Shown here: positions 16,527 to 25,292 of the stretch, in pieces
Position numbering within the stretch: the stretch's first letter is position 1
How the letters are laid out: every line of letters begins with the position of its first letter
Position numbers and translations under genes: made by a program
DNA from: Pseudomonas sp. ISL-84
GTDB lineage: Bacteria; Bacillota; Bacilli; Bacillales; Cytobacillaceae
Reading direction: 5' to 3'
Length of the DNA stretch: 64,000 bases
Assembly (NCBI GenBank): GCA_018613035.1
Contig: JAGGRA010000048.1
Coordinates: 1 to 64,000 of the forward strand
Notes under the pieces: model-generated
Told to the model about the DNA's origin: nothing
What the model saw: only the letters and a program-made list of their open reading frames with translations
Databases searched by the model: none

Positions 16527-17366
16527 TTACAGCTTGTCTTTGTTTAATCGGCCATCTGTGTCCAATTCAGCATTGGCCTTAATATCTACTTCTTCATGCT
16601 TTACTTTTTCGGTGATGGTCTCAGTATCCTGGACCTTTCTTTTCCCAATCACGATCTCTTCCGTCACCACTGGTTTTTTTTCTACATGGAGAATTTCTTC
16701 TTTCAGCGGCACACGGATGGTTTCTTCTTCATCTATGAGTGTTTGGGTGTCTGCAGTTGAGTTTGCCGGTTTACGCCGCTTAATAAAAGCTTCTTCATGC
16801 GAGACAGGAACATCAACGTTTTGCTGTTCCTCGACAACTTTTTTGGTAACCTCCACATCACCTGACTTTTCGGCCAGTTTTTTAATATCCAGTTGTTCTT
16901 CTTTTACCTTGAGCACCTCTTCACGGGCCGAGGCACTTTCCCGGTAGGCTTCAGCTCGTTCCTCTGTCTGCACCTGACTTTCATTCTGGGCAGAAGGGTA
17001 TGTGCCATAGTGGTCGACGATTAAGACATACTTTCCATCGAAAACCATGCTGGCATACTCATCCAGGTCATGCTCATCAAATCTTGTTCCGTCTTTTTTA
17101 TCAGGATCTATTCCTGAACTCGTTGCGGGGTCTTCACCCATAAATAGCGCTTTTACGGAGTCAAGGAAGCGCTGGTTGCCCAGTTCCTGGGATCCGACAA
17201 TTTTTAGGTTTACACCATAATTGTCTGCAAAGCTATCAAGATTTGCTCCATCTTTTGAAACAATAACCAGGTTTTCTTTTTGGTACCCGTTGGACTCTGC
17301 TCTTTCAATTGCATCTTTGAGCTCATGCTGTGTATCATAACCGCCGATTAATATATTTTTCTTCAT
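16527..17366 (-). CDS. YsnF/AvaK-domain stress protein
   Basis: A 279-aa two-domain protein. The N-terminal 110 residues resemble the general stress 17M-like (YflT) domain (NILIGGYDTQHELKDAIERA). The C-terminal half, from about residue 150, is a DUF2382 (YsnF/AvaK) domain with repeated VPLKEEILHVEKKP and VIGKRKVQDTETITE elements. B. subtilis YsnF belongs to the SigB stress regulon, but I could not find a convincing SigB promoter here. Function is unknown; it may associate with the envelope or nucleoid. It is monocistronic. Confidence 0.85.
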   Translation of the reverse strand: MKKNILIGGYDTQHELKDAIERAESNGYQKENLVIVSKDGANLDSFADNYGVNLKIVGSQELGNQRFLDSVKALFMGEDPATSSGIDPDKKDGTRFDEHDLDEYASMVFDGKYVLIVDHYGTYPSAQNESQVQTEERAEAYRESASAREEVLKVKEEQLDIKKLAEKSGDVEVTKKVVEEQQNVDVPVSHEEAFIKRRKPANSTADTQTLIDEEETIRVPLKEEILHVEKKPVVTEEIVIGKRKVQDTETITEKVKHEEVDIKANAELDTDGRLNKDKL

Positions 17367-17660
17367 ATTTTCTCACTCCTATAGTCTTGTTTTTTTCTTA
17401 CTTTCCCGGAAGAGCGTCTCGGGAAACTCTATTAATAGATTAGGGAGCAAGGACGATACGAAAAATATTAATTTAGGCGGCTAAGCGAGAGCCTGAGCAG
17501 GCATGGTTTCCTGCATGAAACTATTTTTCCATGCAAGTAAAATATAAACGAATCCCGAATATTTAACAGGTACAAGCCGTATGAATTAATAAATCTAGGT
17601 GAATACAGTATGATAGTGATATCACTCTATTATCTGGAACTTGCTGCTGGAGGTGGATAT

Positions 17661-18293
17661 ATGGAGATTGAGAAGCTGGCTAAAAAGCTGAAAGTCCGAA
17701 CCCCTGTTATATTAGGGAGTGAGCGGTTTTCGAAATTTGCCATTTTGCTTCCGCTGGTTGAAATGAATGATGAAATTCATGTTCTGTTTGAAGTGCGTTC
17801 GCTTAAAATGAGGAGGCAGCCTGGTGAGGTATGTTTTCCGGGAGGAAGAATTGATCCTGGCGACAGGGATGAAGAACATACTGCTATCCGTGAGACATCA
17901 GAGGAACTGGGTATTGGCGAAGGTAGCATCACAGATGTTTCTCCGTTAGATTACATGATTTCTCTTGGGCAAATCATCTATCCTTATGCAGGCATTATTA
18001 AAAACCCCAGTCAAATTGTGCCTAATCCTGCGGAAGTGGAGGAGATCTTTACTGTACCGCTTTCGTTTCTCAAGGAAGTAAAGCCGGAAACTTACCACGT
18101 GAATTTTAAGGTAGAGCCTGAAGAGAATTTTCCTTTCGACTTAATCGTTGGAGGCGAGAATTATAATTGGCAAACAAGGAAGATGGAAGAGGTATTTTAC
18201 TATTTTGAGGACAAAGTTATTTGGGGACTCACAGCAAGGATTCTTAAGCATTTCCTTGAAATCATTTACGAAACCCCTAGTGAGAATAATTAA
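17661..18293 (+). CDS. Nudix hydrolase, CoA pyrophosphatase type
   Basis: A 210-aa Nudix enzyme. The Nudix box is visible as GGRIDPGD... ending RETSEELGI, with the upstream LKMRRQPGEVCFPGG region that distinguishes the CoA/acyl-CoA pyrophosphatase (NudL/YeaB) group. It probably cleaves CoA to phosphopantetheine and 3',5'-ADP. The frame is open to 17610, but ATG at 17661 follows GGAGGTGG and matches the family start. No partner gene is evident. Confidence 0.87.
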   Translation: MEIEKLAKKLKVRTPVILGSERFSKFAILLPLVEMNDEIHVLFEVRSLKMRRQPGEVCFPGGRIDPGDRDEEHTAIRETSEELGIGEGSITDVSPLDYMISLGQIIYPYAGIIKNPSQIVPNPAEVEEIFTVPLSFLKEVKPETYHVNFKVEPEENFPFDLIVGGENYNWQTRKMEEVFYYFEDKVIWGLTARILKHFLEIIYETPSENN

Positions 18294-18333
18294 AAATGAA
18301 AGCGTTTTATGAAAACTATTTTTAAAAAAGTGG

Positions 18334-18362
18334 TTGACGCGGCTCATTTAAATGTTTATGAT
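18334..18362 (+). promoter_or_regulatory. SigA promoter of the hom leader
   Basis: TTGACG and TATGAT are separated by 17 nt, about 25 nt upstream of the riboswitch. Confidence 0.75.
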
Positions 18363-18390
18363 TTATTTTATTAATTTAAATACTTAAAAA

Positions 18391-18560
18391 CTTCTTATCA
18401 AGAGAGGCGGAGGGACTGACCCTATGAAGCCTCGGCAACCAGCATATATATGCCCGGTGCCAAATTCAGAGGAAATTTAATTTCCGAAGATGAGAAGGCG
18501 GAATGAATGGTACGTTAATTCAAACCCCTTCTTGTCTGTTATGGGCAGAAGGGGTTTTTT
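18391..18560 (+). ncRNA. SAM-I (S-box) riboswitch with terminator
   Basis: The aptamer starts CTTCTTATCAAGAGAGGCGG and contains AGGGACTGACCCTATGAAGCC, CGGCAACC and GGTGCCAAATTC, all S-box hallmarks; the P1 stem closes with GATGAGAAG at 18489-18497. The expression platform is a strong hairpin (AACCCCTTC...GAAGGGG, then TTTTTT, 18522-18560). When S-adenosylmethionine is bound, transcription should stop before hom, so homoserine synthesis here is tied to methionine demand. Confidence 0.96.
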
Positions 18561-18602
18561 ATGTTGATAAAGGCACATTATTAAAGCAGGGGGAATGCAA
18601 TT

Positions 18603-19817
18603 ATGTCAGCGATATCAGTAGGACTTTTGGGGTTTGGCACAGTAGGAAAAGGTGTTTATGAAACAATAAACAAACATCAGGGACGGCTTAAAGCAATACT
18701 TGGAAAAGAAGTGAAAGTCACTGCCATTCTTGTAAAGAATGTAGATAAGCATGCTTTACCTGAAAAGGACGTACTTCTAACTGATGATTTTCAAAAAATA
18801 ATTGATCTTCCAAAGCTTGATGTAGTGATTGATGCGATTGTTGGGAAGGAGCCGGGCTATACATATTTACGTCAGGCTATTACAAGAGGCTGCCATGTGA
18901 TAACAGCAAATAAAGAAATGTTTGCGCATCATGGAAGTGAATTAAAAGTGCTGGCAAAAGAGCATAATGTTTCATTGGGCTTTGAAGCAACGGTAGGAGG
19001 CGGGATTCCCATTATCCAGACTCTCAAGCAGCTGCTTAATGCAAATAAAATTGAGAGGATTGAAGGCATCCTAAATGGCACCTCCAATTTTATTCTAACA
19101 AGTATGCGCGAAGAAAAGCTTTCATTTGAAGCCGCGTTAAAAATCGCCCAGGAAAAAGGGTACGCAGAAGCAGACCCTGAAAACGACATCGAAGGATACG
19201 ATGCTTTTTATAAAGCCGTCGTCCTGAGTGAACTTGTATTCGGGAAGGCGCCGGAGTGGGAGAAATCAACAAGGATAGGCATTACCGATATTTCAATTGA
19301 GCAAATTAATATTGCTTCTTCCCTGGGCTTAAGGTTTAAGCATGTGGCTTCTCTTGAGAAGGAAAAAAGTGCAGTCCAATGTACAGTGAAGCCCGTATTG
19401 GTTGGAGAGTCCCATCCGTTGTACAGGGTTGAAGGGGTACAAAACGCGGTTTCAATTGATGCAGATATTGTGGGGAATATAAGCCTCCAAGGGCCTGGAG
19501 CGGGAATGTTTCCAACAGCGAGTGCCATCATAGAGGACTTGATTCATCTTGGTACAAATGATTTCCCAGCTGTCTTTGAAGAATTTAATGCTGAAGGAAT
19601 AGATGCGGGCTTGCCTATTTGGGCATTGTTCGGTGGAGCGGACAAAGCAGAATTGCCTGAAGACTTTGATATCCTTGGAAGAGTTTCAGCGGATGCGGTG
19701 ATTGTAAAGGCCTCAGAGGCAGCTGTAGCCTCATTGGAGGATAACACTGTAGTTGCTTACCAAATACTTGGAGATCATGGCTTTGTGGAAATACTGGCAG
19801 AATTGCAGCCAGTATAA
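18603..19817 (+). CDS. hom: Homoserine dehydrogenase without ACT domain
   Basis: A 404-aa NAD(P)-dependent enzyme reducing aspartate semialdehyde to homoserine. It has the dinucleotide fold GLLGFGTVGKGVY, the substrate motif GILNGTSNFILTSM and the catalytic region GYAEADPENDIEGYDA. The C-terminal 80 residues do not look like the ACT domain of the threonine-regulated Hom, so feedback by threonine is probably absent; control is by the SAM riboswitch upstream. It is the only gene of its operon. This suggests a second, methionine-dedicated Hom in the genome. Confidence 0.93.
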   Translation: MSAISVGLLGFGTVGKGVYETINKHQGRLKAILGKEVKVTAILVKNVDKHALPEKDVLLTDDFQKIIDLPKLDVVIDAIVGKEPGYTYLRQAITRGCHVITANKEMFAHHGSELKVLAKEHNVSLGFEATVGGGIPIIQTLKQLLNANKIERIEGILNGTSNFILTSMREEKLSFEAALKIAQEKGYAEADPENDIEGYDAFYKAVVLSELVFGKAPEWEKSTRIGITDISIEQINIASSLGLRFKHVASLEKEKSAVQCTVKPVLVGESHPLYRVEGVQNAVSIDADIVGNISLQGPGAGMFPTASAIIEDLIHLGTNDFPAVFEEFNAEGIDAGLPIWALFGGADKAELPEDFDILGRVSADAVIVKASEAAVASLEDNTVVAYQILGDHGFVEILAELQPV

Positions 19818-19828
19818 GAAGTGAAGTC

Positions 19829-19873
19829 TATAAAAAAAAAACAGGAGGAGCAGCTTATGGGCTGCCCCTCCTG
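19829..19873 (-). terminator. Terminator of the small minus-strand gene
   Basis: CAGGAGG-AGCAGC and GCTGCC-CCTCCTG form a long stem; the minus strand continues into nine T residues. Confidence 0.85.
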
Positions 19874-19899
19874 CATTATGCTTATAGAGATGGTGGATG

Positions 19900-20094
19900 T
19901 TATGCCTGCTGATTTTTCAATAAAGACTGATTTAGTCCGGAGTATAGATCCTTCACATGAACCGTCACTATCTTGGCGCCAATCTGGACATGGACCATAT
20001 TATCAAAAACAGCTGTTACCAGGCCGTTTAATGACACATTCGTACCAATATTTAAATCCTTATCAGCAACTTTCACGTTCTTCTTATCTGCCAT
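19900..20094 (-). CDS. Small conserved-looking hypothetical protein, 64 aa
   Basis: Not recognised. ATG at 20094 follows GGGATGG; the frame extends to 20130, but the first 12 codons lack a better RBS. The product has a Lys/Asp-rich N terminus, then short alternating hydrophobic strands (TNVSLNGLVTAVFDNMVHVQI) that suggest a small beta barrel such as a KOW/SH3-like fold. It is closed by a strong terminator. Confidence 0.65.
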   Translation of the reverse strand: MADKKNVKVADKDLNIGTNVSLNGLVTAVFDNMVHVQIGAKIVTVHVKDLYSGLNQSLLKNQQA

Positions 20095-20208
20095 CGTAAC
20101 ACCATCCCATTCCATTTTATTAATAATCATTCATACAAAGAATATTGCCTTTTTATAGTAAAATAAACGCTCAAATGAAAAAAGTCCAGTAAAAAAGCCT
20201 GGTTTTTT

Positions 20209-20248
20209 ATCGACAAATTCCTTTAGGTACCAGGTACCTGTCGAATTT
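20209..20248. repeat. GGTACC palindromic repeat, copy B
   Basis: ATCGACAAATTC, then GGTACC-A-GGTACC, then TGTCGAATTTT. Both flanks carry TGTCGA-type half sites. It lies between two minus-strand genes. Confidence 0.65.
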
Positions 20249-20251
20249 TCT

Positions 20252-20791
20252 TTAACGGAAGACAGATGATGGCACATTAAACTGGTTCCATAAGAAGATG
20301 ATAAACAGGATGGACAGGATCCAGGCTGCTACGGGCCGTTTGTGGTGAACTATAAGAATGGTAAACATGGTTGTGTTAAAAAAGATAGACCACTTTAAGC
20401 TCCATCCATTAGAGTATTTAATCAGGTTTAATTTAATGTCAATGATTTCATTAACAGTATAGAGGAGAACCCAGCCTGCAATGTAAAGGATCTTCTTAAA
20501 TAAGCTGCGGTTTTTGGGGAATCTGTATAAAAAAATGAGAATGGTGGCTGGGTATTTAACGGCCATGATGGAAAAAGTGACATGAGTGTTGGTCAGGTGG
20601 ACTTGCTCATCAAATCCCTGTGGATTATATCTCCACATTGGATAGTGGTCAGATAACAAATATAAATAAAGAAAGTCCCCCAAGATGAAGAAAAGCAGGG
20701 TGGGATAATAATTTCTCCAGTTTCTCCAGTCTCCCCATTTCCATAAAGCAAAAAACCATACAAAAGCATAGAGCGCATTCAATCGATTCAT
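20252..20791 (-). CDS. CBO0543-type membrane protein
   Basis: A polytopic membrane protein of about 179 aa. Features such as WKWGDWRNWRNYYPT, YPMWRYNP and ATILIFLYRFP match the CBO0543 family of clostridial and bacillar proteins with five predicted helices and no known function. Start uncertain: ATG at 20791 abuts AAGGGG too closely, and TTG at 20782 has better spacing. The longer frame to 20833 is less likely. Confidence 0.75.
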   Translation of the reverse strand: MNRLNALYAFVWFFALWKWGDWRNWRNYYPTLLFFILGDFLYLYLLSDHYPMWRYNPQGFDEQVHLTNTHVTFSIMAVKYPATILIFLYRFPKNRSLFKKILYIAGWVLLYTVNEIIDIKLNLIKYSNGWSLKWSIFFNTTMFTILIVHHKRPVAAWILSILFIIFLWNQFNVPSSVFR

Positions 20792-20994
20792 CCCCTTACC
20801 AGTACACAAACCTGTTATTCCTATATTATCCAAGTGAAATAAGTTTTAAAAAAAATAAAATAGGACTTTAGTTTGTTTTTTTCAGTGATTTTCCCTTAAT
20901 CCGAAATTGGTCCTAACTTACAGGAATGAATTTGCGAGGAAAGGGGTATGGATAGTTCATAAATATAGCTTACAAAAAGGATGATATACTGCAC

Positions 20995-22143
20995 ATGAAT
21001 ATGCCTCTTGCCATAGGGCTAATATTTCTTGTCCTATTTATAACTGCTCTGATCGGGATAAAAATCCTAAGGATACCTGATATTGTTATTTATATTATTT
21101 TAGGAGCCGGAATCGGCTTTTTCGGATATTTCCAGGATACAAAGGTAATTGAGGTTGCTGGAGAGATAGGTCTAATCCTGCTATTCTTCCTGCTTGGAAT
21201 GAAATTCTCTGTTCGTGAATTAAGAAAAAATGGGAATAAAGTTTGGAAACCAGGTCTTTTGGATGTCCTGCTTGGTGTGGGTGTGACAACAGCAATTGCC
21301 TATATTGCTGGCCAAAACTTATTTGTATCGCTGTTAATCGGAGGAATTGTATATGCTACAAGCTCCTCTATTACGGTTAAGCTGCTGGAAAGCAAAGGTC
21401 GCCTTGACAATAAGGATTCCGAATATATACTTTCCCTTTTAATTTTTGAGGATCTAATTGCGCCTATCCTGGTGACAGTTTTAATTGGATTAAGCGGAGA
21501 AAGCTTTTCATTTGTAGATTTTCTTTTAATCTTTCTTAAAGTAGCCCTCTTAGCCGGAATTGCTATATGGATGAGCAGAATTGTTCTTCATAAAGCCCAG
21601 CATTGGATGAAAAAGGTTGCGAATGAAGATTCGTTTTTAATTTTAGTATTGGGAGTAGCGATTACTTATGGAGGATTCGCTGTATTCCTTGGGCTTTCAG
21701 AGGTAATTGGCGCTTTTCTAGCTGGAATCATGCTTGCCGGAACGGTCGTAAAGGTCAAAGTGGAAGAAGTCGTTTTTCCAGTCAGGAACCTCTTTCTCCC
21801 ATTCTTCTTCCTTAACTTTGGTCTTTCACTTGAGTTTAAAGAAGATATACCCTCAATTGGACTCCTGGGTGTGATCGTCTTATGGTCAATCATCCATAAG
21901 CTGGCTGTTGGTTATTTCGGAGGACAATGGTATGGACTATCTAAAACGGATTCCCTCAAGTCGGGATTTTCAATGGCCTCAAGGGGGGAATTCTCTGTTA
22001 TTATTGCAGGATTGGCAACAGGAGGACTAAAGGTATTTGCTGGTGCTTATATCTTAATTGCTGCTTTAATCGGCATGCTGCTGTTTCAACTGGCCCCCCG
22101 TATTCAGAAATGGCTGAGTAAAAAACAGGAGAAACAAGCATAA
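20995..22143 (+). CDS. Cation:proton antiporter, CPA2 family
   Basis: A 382-aa transporter with about 11-12 hydrophobic segments, the Na+/H+ exchanger (KefB/YhaU-like) membrane domain without a cytoplasmic TrkA domain. Family motifs include YATSSSITVKLLE, LIFEDLIAPI with the acidic residues of the ion path, and SMASRGEFSVIIAGL. In B. subtilis the similar YhaU works with regulatory YhaS and YhaT; no such partners are next to this gene. The exchanged ion (K+ or Na+) cannot be told. Confidence 0.88.
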   Translation: MNMPLAIGLIFLVLFITALIGIKILRIPDIVIYIILGAGIGFFGYFQDTKVIEVAGEIGLILLFFLLGMKFSVRELRKNGNKVWKPGLLDVLLGVGVTTAIAYIAGQNLFVSLLIGGIVYATSSSITVKLLESKGRLDNKDSEYILSLLIFEDLIAPILVTVLIGLSGESFSFVDFLLIFLKVALLAGIAIWMSRIVLHKAQHWMKKVANEDSFLILVLGVAITYGGFAVFLGLSEVIGAFLAGIMLAGTVVKVKVEEVVFPVRNLFLPFFFLNFGLSLEFKEDIPSIGLLGVIVLWSIIHKLAVGYFGGQWYGLSKTDSLKSGFSMASRGEFSVIIAGLATGGLKVFAGAYILIAALIGMLLFQLAPRIQKWLSKKQEKQA

Positions 22144-22196
22144 AACCGGAAGAGCCGCTCCTTTCTAATGGAATAGGAGCGGCTCTTCCGGTTTAT
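22143..22196. terminator. Very strong bidirectional terminator
   Basis: A perfect stem of about 20 bp (AACCGGAAGAGCCGCTCCT and its complement), followed by TTTATTTTTAT. The right arm encodes the last residues of the convergent DUF421 gene, whose stop codon lies inside the hairpin. Confidence 0.88.
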
Positions 22197-22890
22197 TTTT
22201 ATCATCTTTCAATGAAATATGAAGTTCTTTTTTCTTATTTACAGCAGCATAAAATACATCCTCAAGATTTTTAATCTGCTTTTTTAATAATTCCCGCTTA
22301 AGCCACTCTTCGCTAATGTTTTCCCGCCGCATGACATTTCTATAAAGAATACCGTCTACAATGATGGGGAGCTCCCAGCTGCTTTCTCTAATAGGAGAAG
22401 AGAAATGCTCTACCCGGGCTGTTTCTTTTTGCGGCAGTAATTTGACAGTGAGCTCCCCATTGGGCTCAACCATGGCAAAGTCAACATCTTTTATATTAAA
22501 CACATTTTTCTCACGCAGCATCCGCAGCACATTATCAATCGAATATTTTATGGTTTCCATATTCTTGACGAGAAACTGCCCTTTGTAAATGACGATAGTT
22601 GGCTCAAATGTGACCAATTTCCCAAACTTTCTATTTTTAATCTTCAAATAGGAAACAAGCATTTGCAGTGAGGCAATGCCAATAACTGCGAACATGGTGA
22701 AGAGGTGATTAACCTTTGGTTCTGCTATGTCGGCGCCAACAACAGATCCCAGGGTAAGGATAACTAAAAAATCAAAGACCGGCAGTTCACCTATGGATCT
22801 TTTTCCCATAATTAATGTGACAGCTAATAATAACGGCAAAATCGTATAGATCCTTCCAAGGACCTTCATTAAATCAATAAATGCATCCAT
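22165..22890 (-). CDS. DUF421/YetF family membrane protein
   Basis: A 241-aa protein with three N-terminal transmembrane helices (about residues 5-85) and a C-terminal cytoplasmic DUF421/YetF domain (LRMLREKNVFNIKDVDFAMVEPNG). The family is widespread in Bacillus, often linked to sporulation or stress, with no established biochemical role. ATG at 22890 follows AAGGGGTG; a GTG one codon earlier is also possible. Its last codons overlap the terminator hairpin. Confidence 0.85.
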   Translation of the reverse strand: MDAFIDLMKVLGRIYTILPLLLAVTLIMGKRSIGELPVFDFLVILTLGSVVGADIAEPKVNHLFTMFAVIGIASLQMLVSYLKIKNRKFGKLVTFEPTIVIYKGQFLVKNMETIKYSIDNVLRMLREKNVFNIKDVDFAMVEPNGELTVKLLPQKETARVEHFSSPIRESSWELPIIVDGILYRNVMRRENISEEWLKRELLKKQIKNLEDVFYAAVNKKKELHISLKDDKNKPEEPLLFH

Positions 22891-23004
22891 CACGGCACCC
22901 CTTAAAAATTTTCTTTTTCAGACATTGTTGGTTAAGATTTTTTTTACTCAGGGAGTTTTATAAAAATGATGAAGTTATTGAAAAAGTTCTTCAACATTGG
23001 CAAA

Positions 23005-23631
23005 TTAACCCTTCTTTCTATGCCGTGATACGAAAGGATTGCCGGTAATCCAAAATCTCCAAGGATAATCCTTAGCTTCGCCGGAGTTGTCGATCCCAAT
23101 CCGTTTTCCGCAGGAGATATCCTGTGGAGTGGTTCCTTTTGCAATCAGAAGAGGAGGCTCGGAAAAGCTGCTGCCATAGTCTCCCATGGTAATTCCTAGA
23201 GCTTTCGTCAATTTTCCCGGTCCGTTTGTGAGATTCTTAGGGATTTCTATGTTTCTCCTTTGTTTCATAAGTTCAATCCCATCAACGGGCTGGACTGCCC
23301 TAATTAGAATGGCTTCAGGCTTTTCAATGGGGCCACTGACGACATTCACCAAACAGTGAGTATGCATGACATATGTATAGGCAACTCCAGCCTCGCTGAA
23401 CATTATTTCAGTCCGCTTTGTTCTCCGGTTTCCAAAGCTGTGTGCTGCCCGGTCTTCCGGCCCCATATATGCCTCTGTTTCAACGATATAGCCTGAAGTA
23501 AGTCCTTCTTCTGTTTCTTTTATTAAAAGGCAGCCCAAGAGAGCTTCAGCCAATTTTAGTGTGGGCTGCTGAAAGAAAGCTTTTGGAAGTGAAGTATATG
23601 GAATATGGTTTTTAAGGTGTTTATCGGGCAT
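23005..23631 (-). CDS. 3-methyladenine DNA glycosylase, AAG/MPG family
   Basis: A 208-aa DNA repair glycosylase that excises alkylated purines. Diagnostic features are GYIVETEAYMGPEDRAAHS with the catalytic Glu, MHTHCLVNVV, AILIRAVQP and NLTNGPGKLTKALGI. The frame is open to 23712; ATG at 23631 follows GGAGAG and gives the normal length. It is convergent with nothing and stands alone. Confidence 0.95.
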   Translation of the reverse strand: MPDKHLKNHIPYTSLPKAFFQQPTLKLAEALLGCLLIKETEEGLTSGYIVETEAYMGPEDRAAHSFGNRRTKRTEIMFSEAGVAYTYVMHTHCLVNVVSGPIEKPEAILIRAVQPVDGIELMKQRRNIEIPKNLTNGPGKLTKALGITMGDYGSSFSEPPLLIAKGTTPQDISCGKRIGIDNSGEAKDYPWRFWITGNPFVSRHRKKG

Positions 23632-23882
23632 GAATATCTCTCCAAACTCGTTTTTCTCTGGAAGAATGAAACTGTAAAAAAGCATTTGTGTGCAAAAGGG
23701 AAATCTTTTCATTGAACCTATTTTTTAATGGAGTGAAGCTTAATATGCTGCACCCTTTTTCATATGCTATTACCCTGTGCCATTTTTTCATAATCATACA
23801 AATGTAAGGTGAATACTTTTGTTAAGTTAAATAGCCTGAAGTATAATAGCAAAAGCAAATACATAACAGGATGTGTAATGAC

Positions 23883-24698
23883 ATGAATAAAAAAATTGGG
23901 TTTATCGGATGCGGGAAAATGGCACAGGCTATCATTGGCGGAATTATAAAATCCAAATTGCTTATTCCAGGGCAGATTATAGCCACTGCCAATACAAAGG
24001 AGACACTCGCTGATGTTAAAAATAGGCTGGGCATTGAGATAAGCCTTACCAATAAACATGCAGCAGTTGAGGCGGATATTTTATTTCTGGCTGTAAAGCC
24101 TGATCTCCATATTGAAGTAATTAAAGAAATCAAGGATAGTATTAAGCCGGGTGCAATCATTATAACAATTGCTGCAGGCATCAGCCTGGACTATTTGGAA
24201 AGAGCTTTTGGCCAAAAGATAAAGGCGATCCGCTCCATGCCAAACACTCCATCGTTGGTTGGAGAAGGAATGAGTGCGATTGCAGCGAATAAATTAGTAT
24301 CCGCAGAGGATCTTGAAGTGGTTATACAAATTTTCTCAAGCATAGGAAGAGCAGAAGTGATGGATGAAAAAATGATGGATGCCATTCCAGCAATCAGCGG
24401 CTCCTCGCCAGCCTATGTTTACATGTTTATTGAGGCTTTGGCTGATGGGGGTGTAAGGGCGGGGGTGCCTAGGGAACAATCCTATCAGCTGGCCGCGCAG
24501 GCTGTTTTGGGGGCTGCTAAAATGGTGCTGGAAACGGGGAAGCATCCCGCAGAATTAAAGGACCAGGTCTGCACTCCAGGCGGGGCAACGATTGAAGCAA
24601 TAGCCAAACTGGAGAAGAAGGGATTCCGTGCTGCTGTCCTATCTGCAATGGAAGAATGTTACGATAAAACAAAGGCTCTCTCGGATAATAAGAAATAG
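23883..24698 (+). CDS. proC: Pyrroline-5-carboxylate reductase
   Basis: A 271-aa enzyme for the last step of proline synthesis (P5C to proline with NAD(P)H). It starts NKKIGFIGCGKMAQAIIGG, has IRSMPNTPSLVGEGM, and closes with the signature GGATIEAIAKLEKKGFRAAV. The frame starts at ATG 23871, but ATG 23883 has the better RBS (AGGATGTG) and matches homologues. The acetyltransferase starts 14 nt downstream and is probably co-transcribed. Bacillus genomes have several paralogues (proG, proH, proI). Confidence 0.93.
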   Translation: MNKKIGFIGCGKMAQAIIGGIIKSKLLIPGQIIATANTKETLADVKNRLGIEISLTNKHAAVEADILFLAVKPDLHIEVIKEIKDSIKPGAIIITIAAGISLDYLERAFGQKIKAIRSMPNTPSLVGEGMSAIAANKLVSAEDLEVVIQIFSSIGRAEVMDEKMMDAIPAISGSSPAYVYMFIEALADGGVRAGVPREQSYQLAAQAVLGAAKMVLETGKHPAELKDQVCTPGGATIEAIAKLEKKGFRAAVLSAMEECYDKTKALSDNKK

Positions 24699-24711
24699 AA
24701 AGAGGATTAGA

Positions 24712-25233
24712 ATGTTAGATATACGTCCCGAAAAACCAAGTGAATTTGAGAAGATTTTGGAGATAAACAATTTGGCATTTGGCCAGGAAAACGAAGGGAA
24801 GCTTGTTAGTCTGATACGAACATCCCCGCATTTTATCCCGACACTATCCTTAGTTGCGGAGAAGGATGGGGAACTATCAGGGCATATTTTATTTAGTGAG
24901 GTAATGATTGAGACTTCACAGGGGACTACTGTAAACACTATTGGACTCGCCCCGATGGCAGTAAAGCCTGATTTTCAAAATCAGGGTATTGGCTCAGCTT
25001 TAGTAAATGCAGGCCTCGAAAGGTGCAAAGAACTGGGATACGGCCATGTTGTCGTATTAGGCCATCCGGAATTCTATCCCAGATTCGGTTTTGAGCCGTC
25101 TGTAAAATTTGGTATAAAGCCGCCATTTCCTGTCCCTGAGAATGTCTTCATGGCTCTCGAGTTAACAAAGGGGGCACTAAGTGGTATAGAGGGAGCGGTT
25201 AGATATCCCCCGGCATTTAGTGAAGTTTCTTAG
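24712..25233 (+). CDS. GNAT family N-acetyltransferase
   Basis: A 173-aa protein with the acetyl-CoA-binding loop QNQGIGSALVNAGLERCKELG and the following VVVLGHPEFYPRFGFEP, which resembles the YhbS-type acetyltransferases. ATG at 24712 follows AAAGAGGA; the longer frame from 24628 overlaps proC and has no RBS. The substrate is unknown. It is followed by a strong bidirectional terminator. Confidence 0.88.
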   Translation: MLDIRPEKPSEFEKILEINNLAFGQENEGKLVSLIRTSPHFIPTLSLVAEKDGELSGHILFSEVMIETSQGTTVNTIGLAPMAVKPDFQNQGIGSALVNAGLERCKELGYGHVVVLGHPEFYPRFGFEPSVKFGIKPPFPVPENVFMALELTKGALSGIEGAVRYPPAFSEVS

Positions 25234-25257
25234 GATTTTACTATGCAGTTGACTCAA

Positions 25258-25292
25258 AAACCCGGCATGAATTTACATGCCGGGTTTCTTTA
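25258..25292. terminator. Bidirectional terminator
   Basis: AAACCCGGCATG and CATGCCGGGTTT pair around AATTTA. T runs exist on both strands, serving the acetyltransferase and the convergent kinase. Confidence 0.9.

Noticed and set aside
17466-17540. Possible RNA element before the Nudix gene (GCCTGAGCAGGC and CATGCA repeats)
   Set aside because: Only short palindromes; no recognised riboswitch or terminator could be folded convincingly.
18297-18310. cre-like TGAAAGCGTTTTAT before the hom promoter
   Set aside because: Two mismatches to the CcpA consensus and located upstream of a riboswitch-controlled methionine gene; I do not claim catabolite control.
24688-24720. Fusion of the GNAT protein with an upstream extension from 24628
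   Set aside because: The extension is the proC gene in another frame; ATG 24712 has its own RBS.
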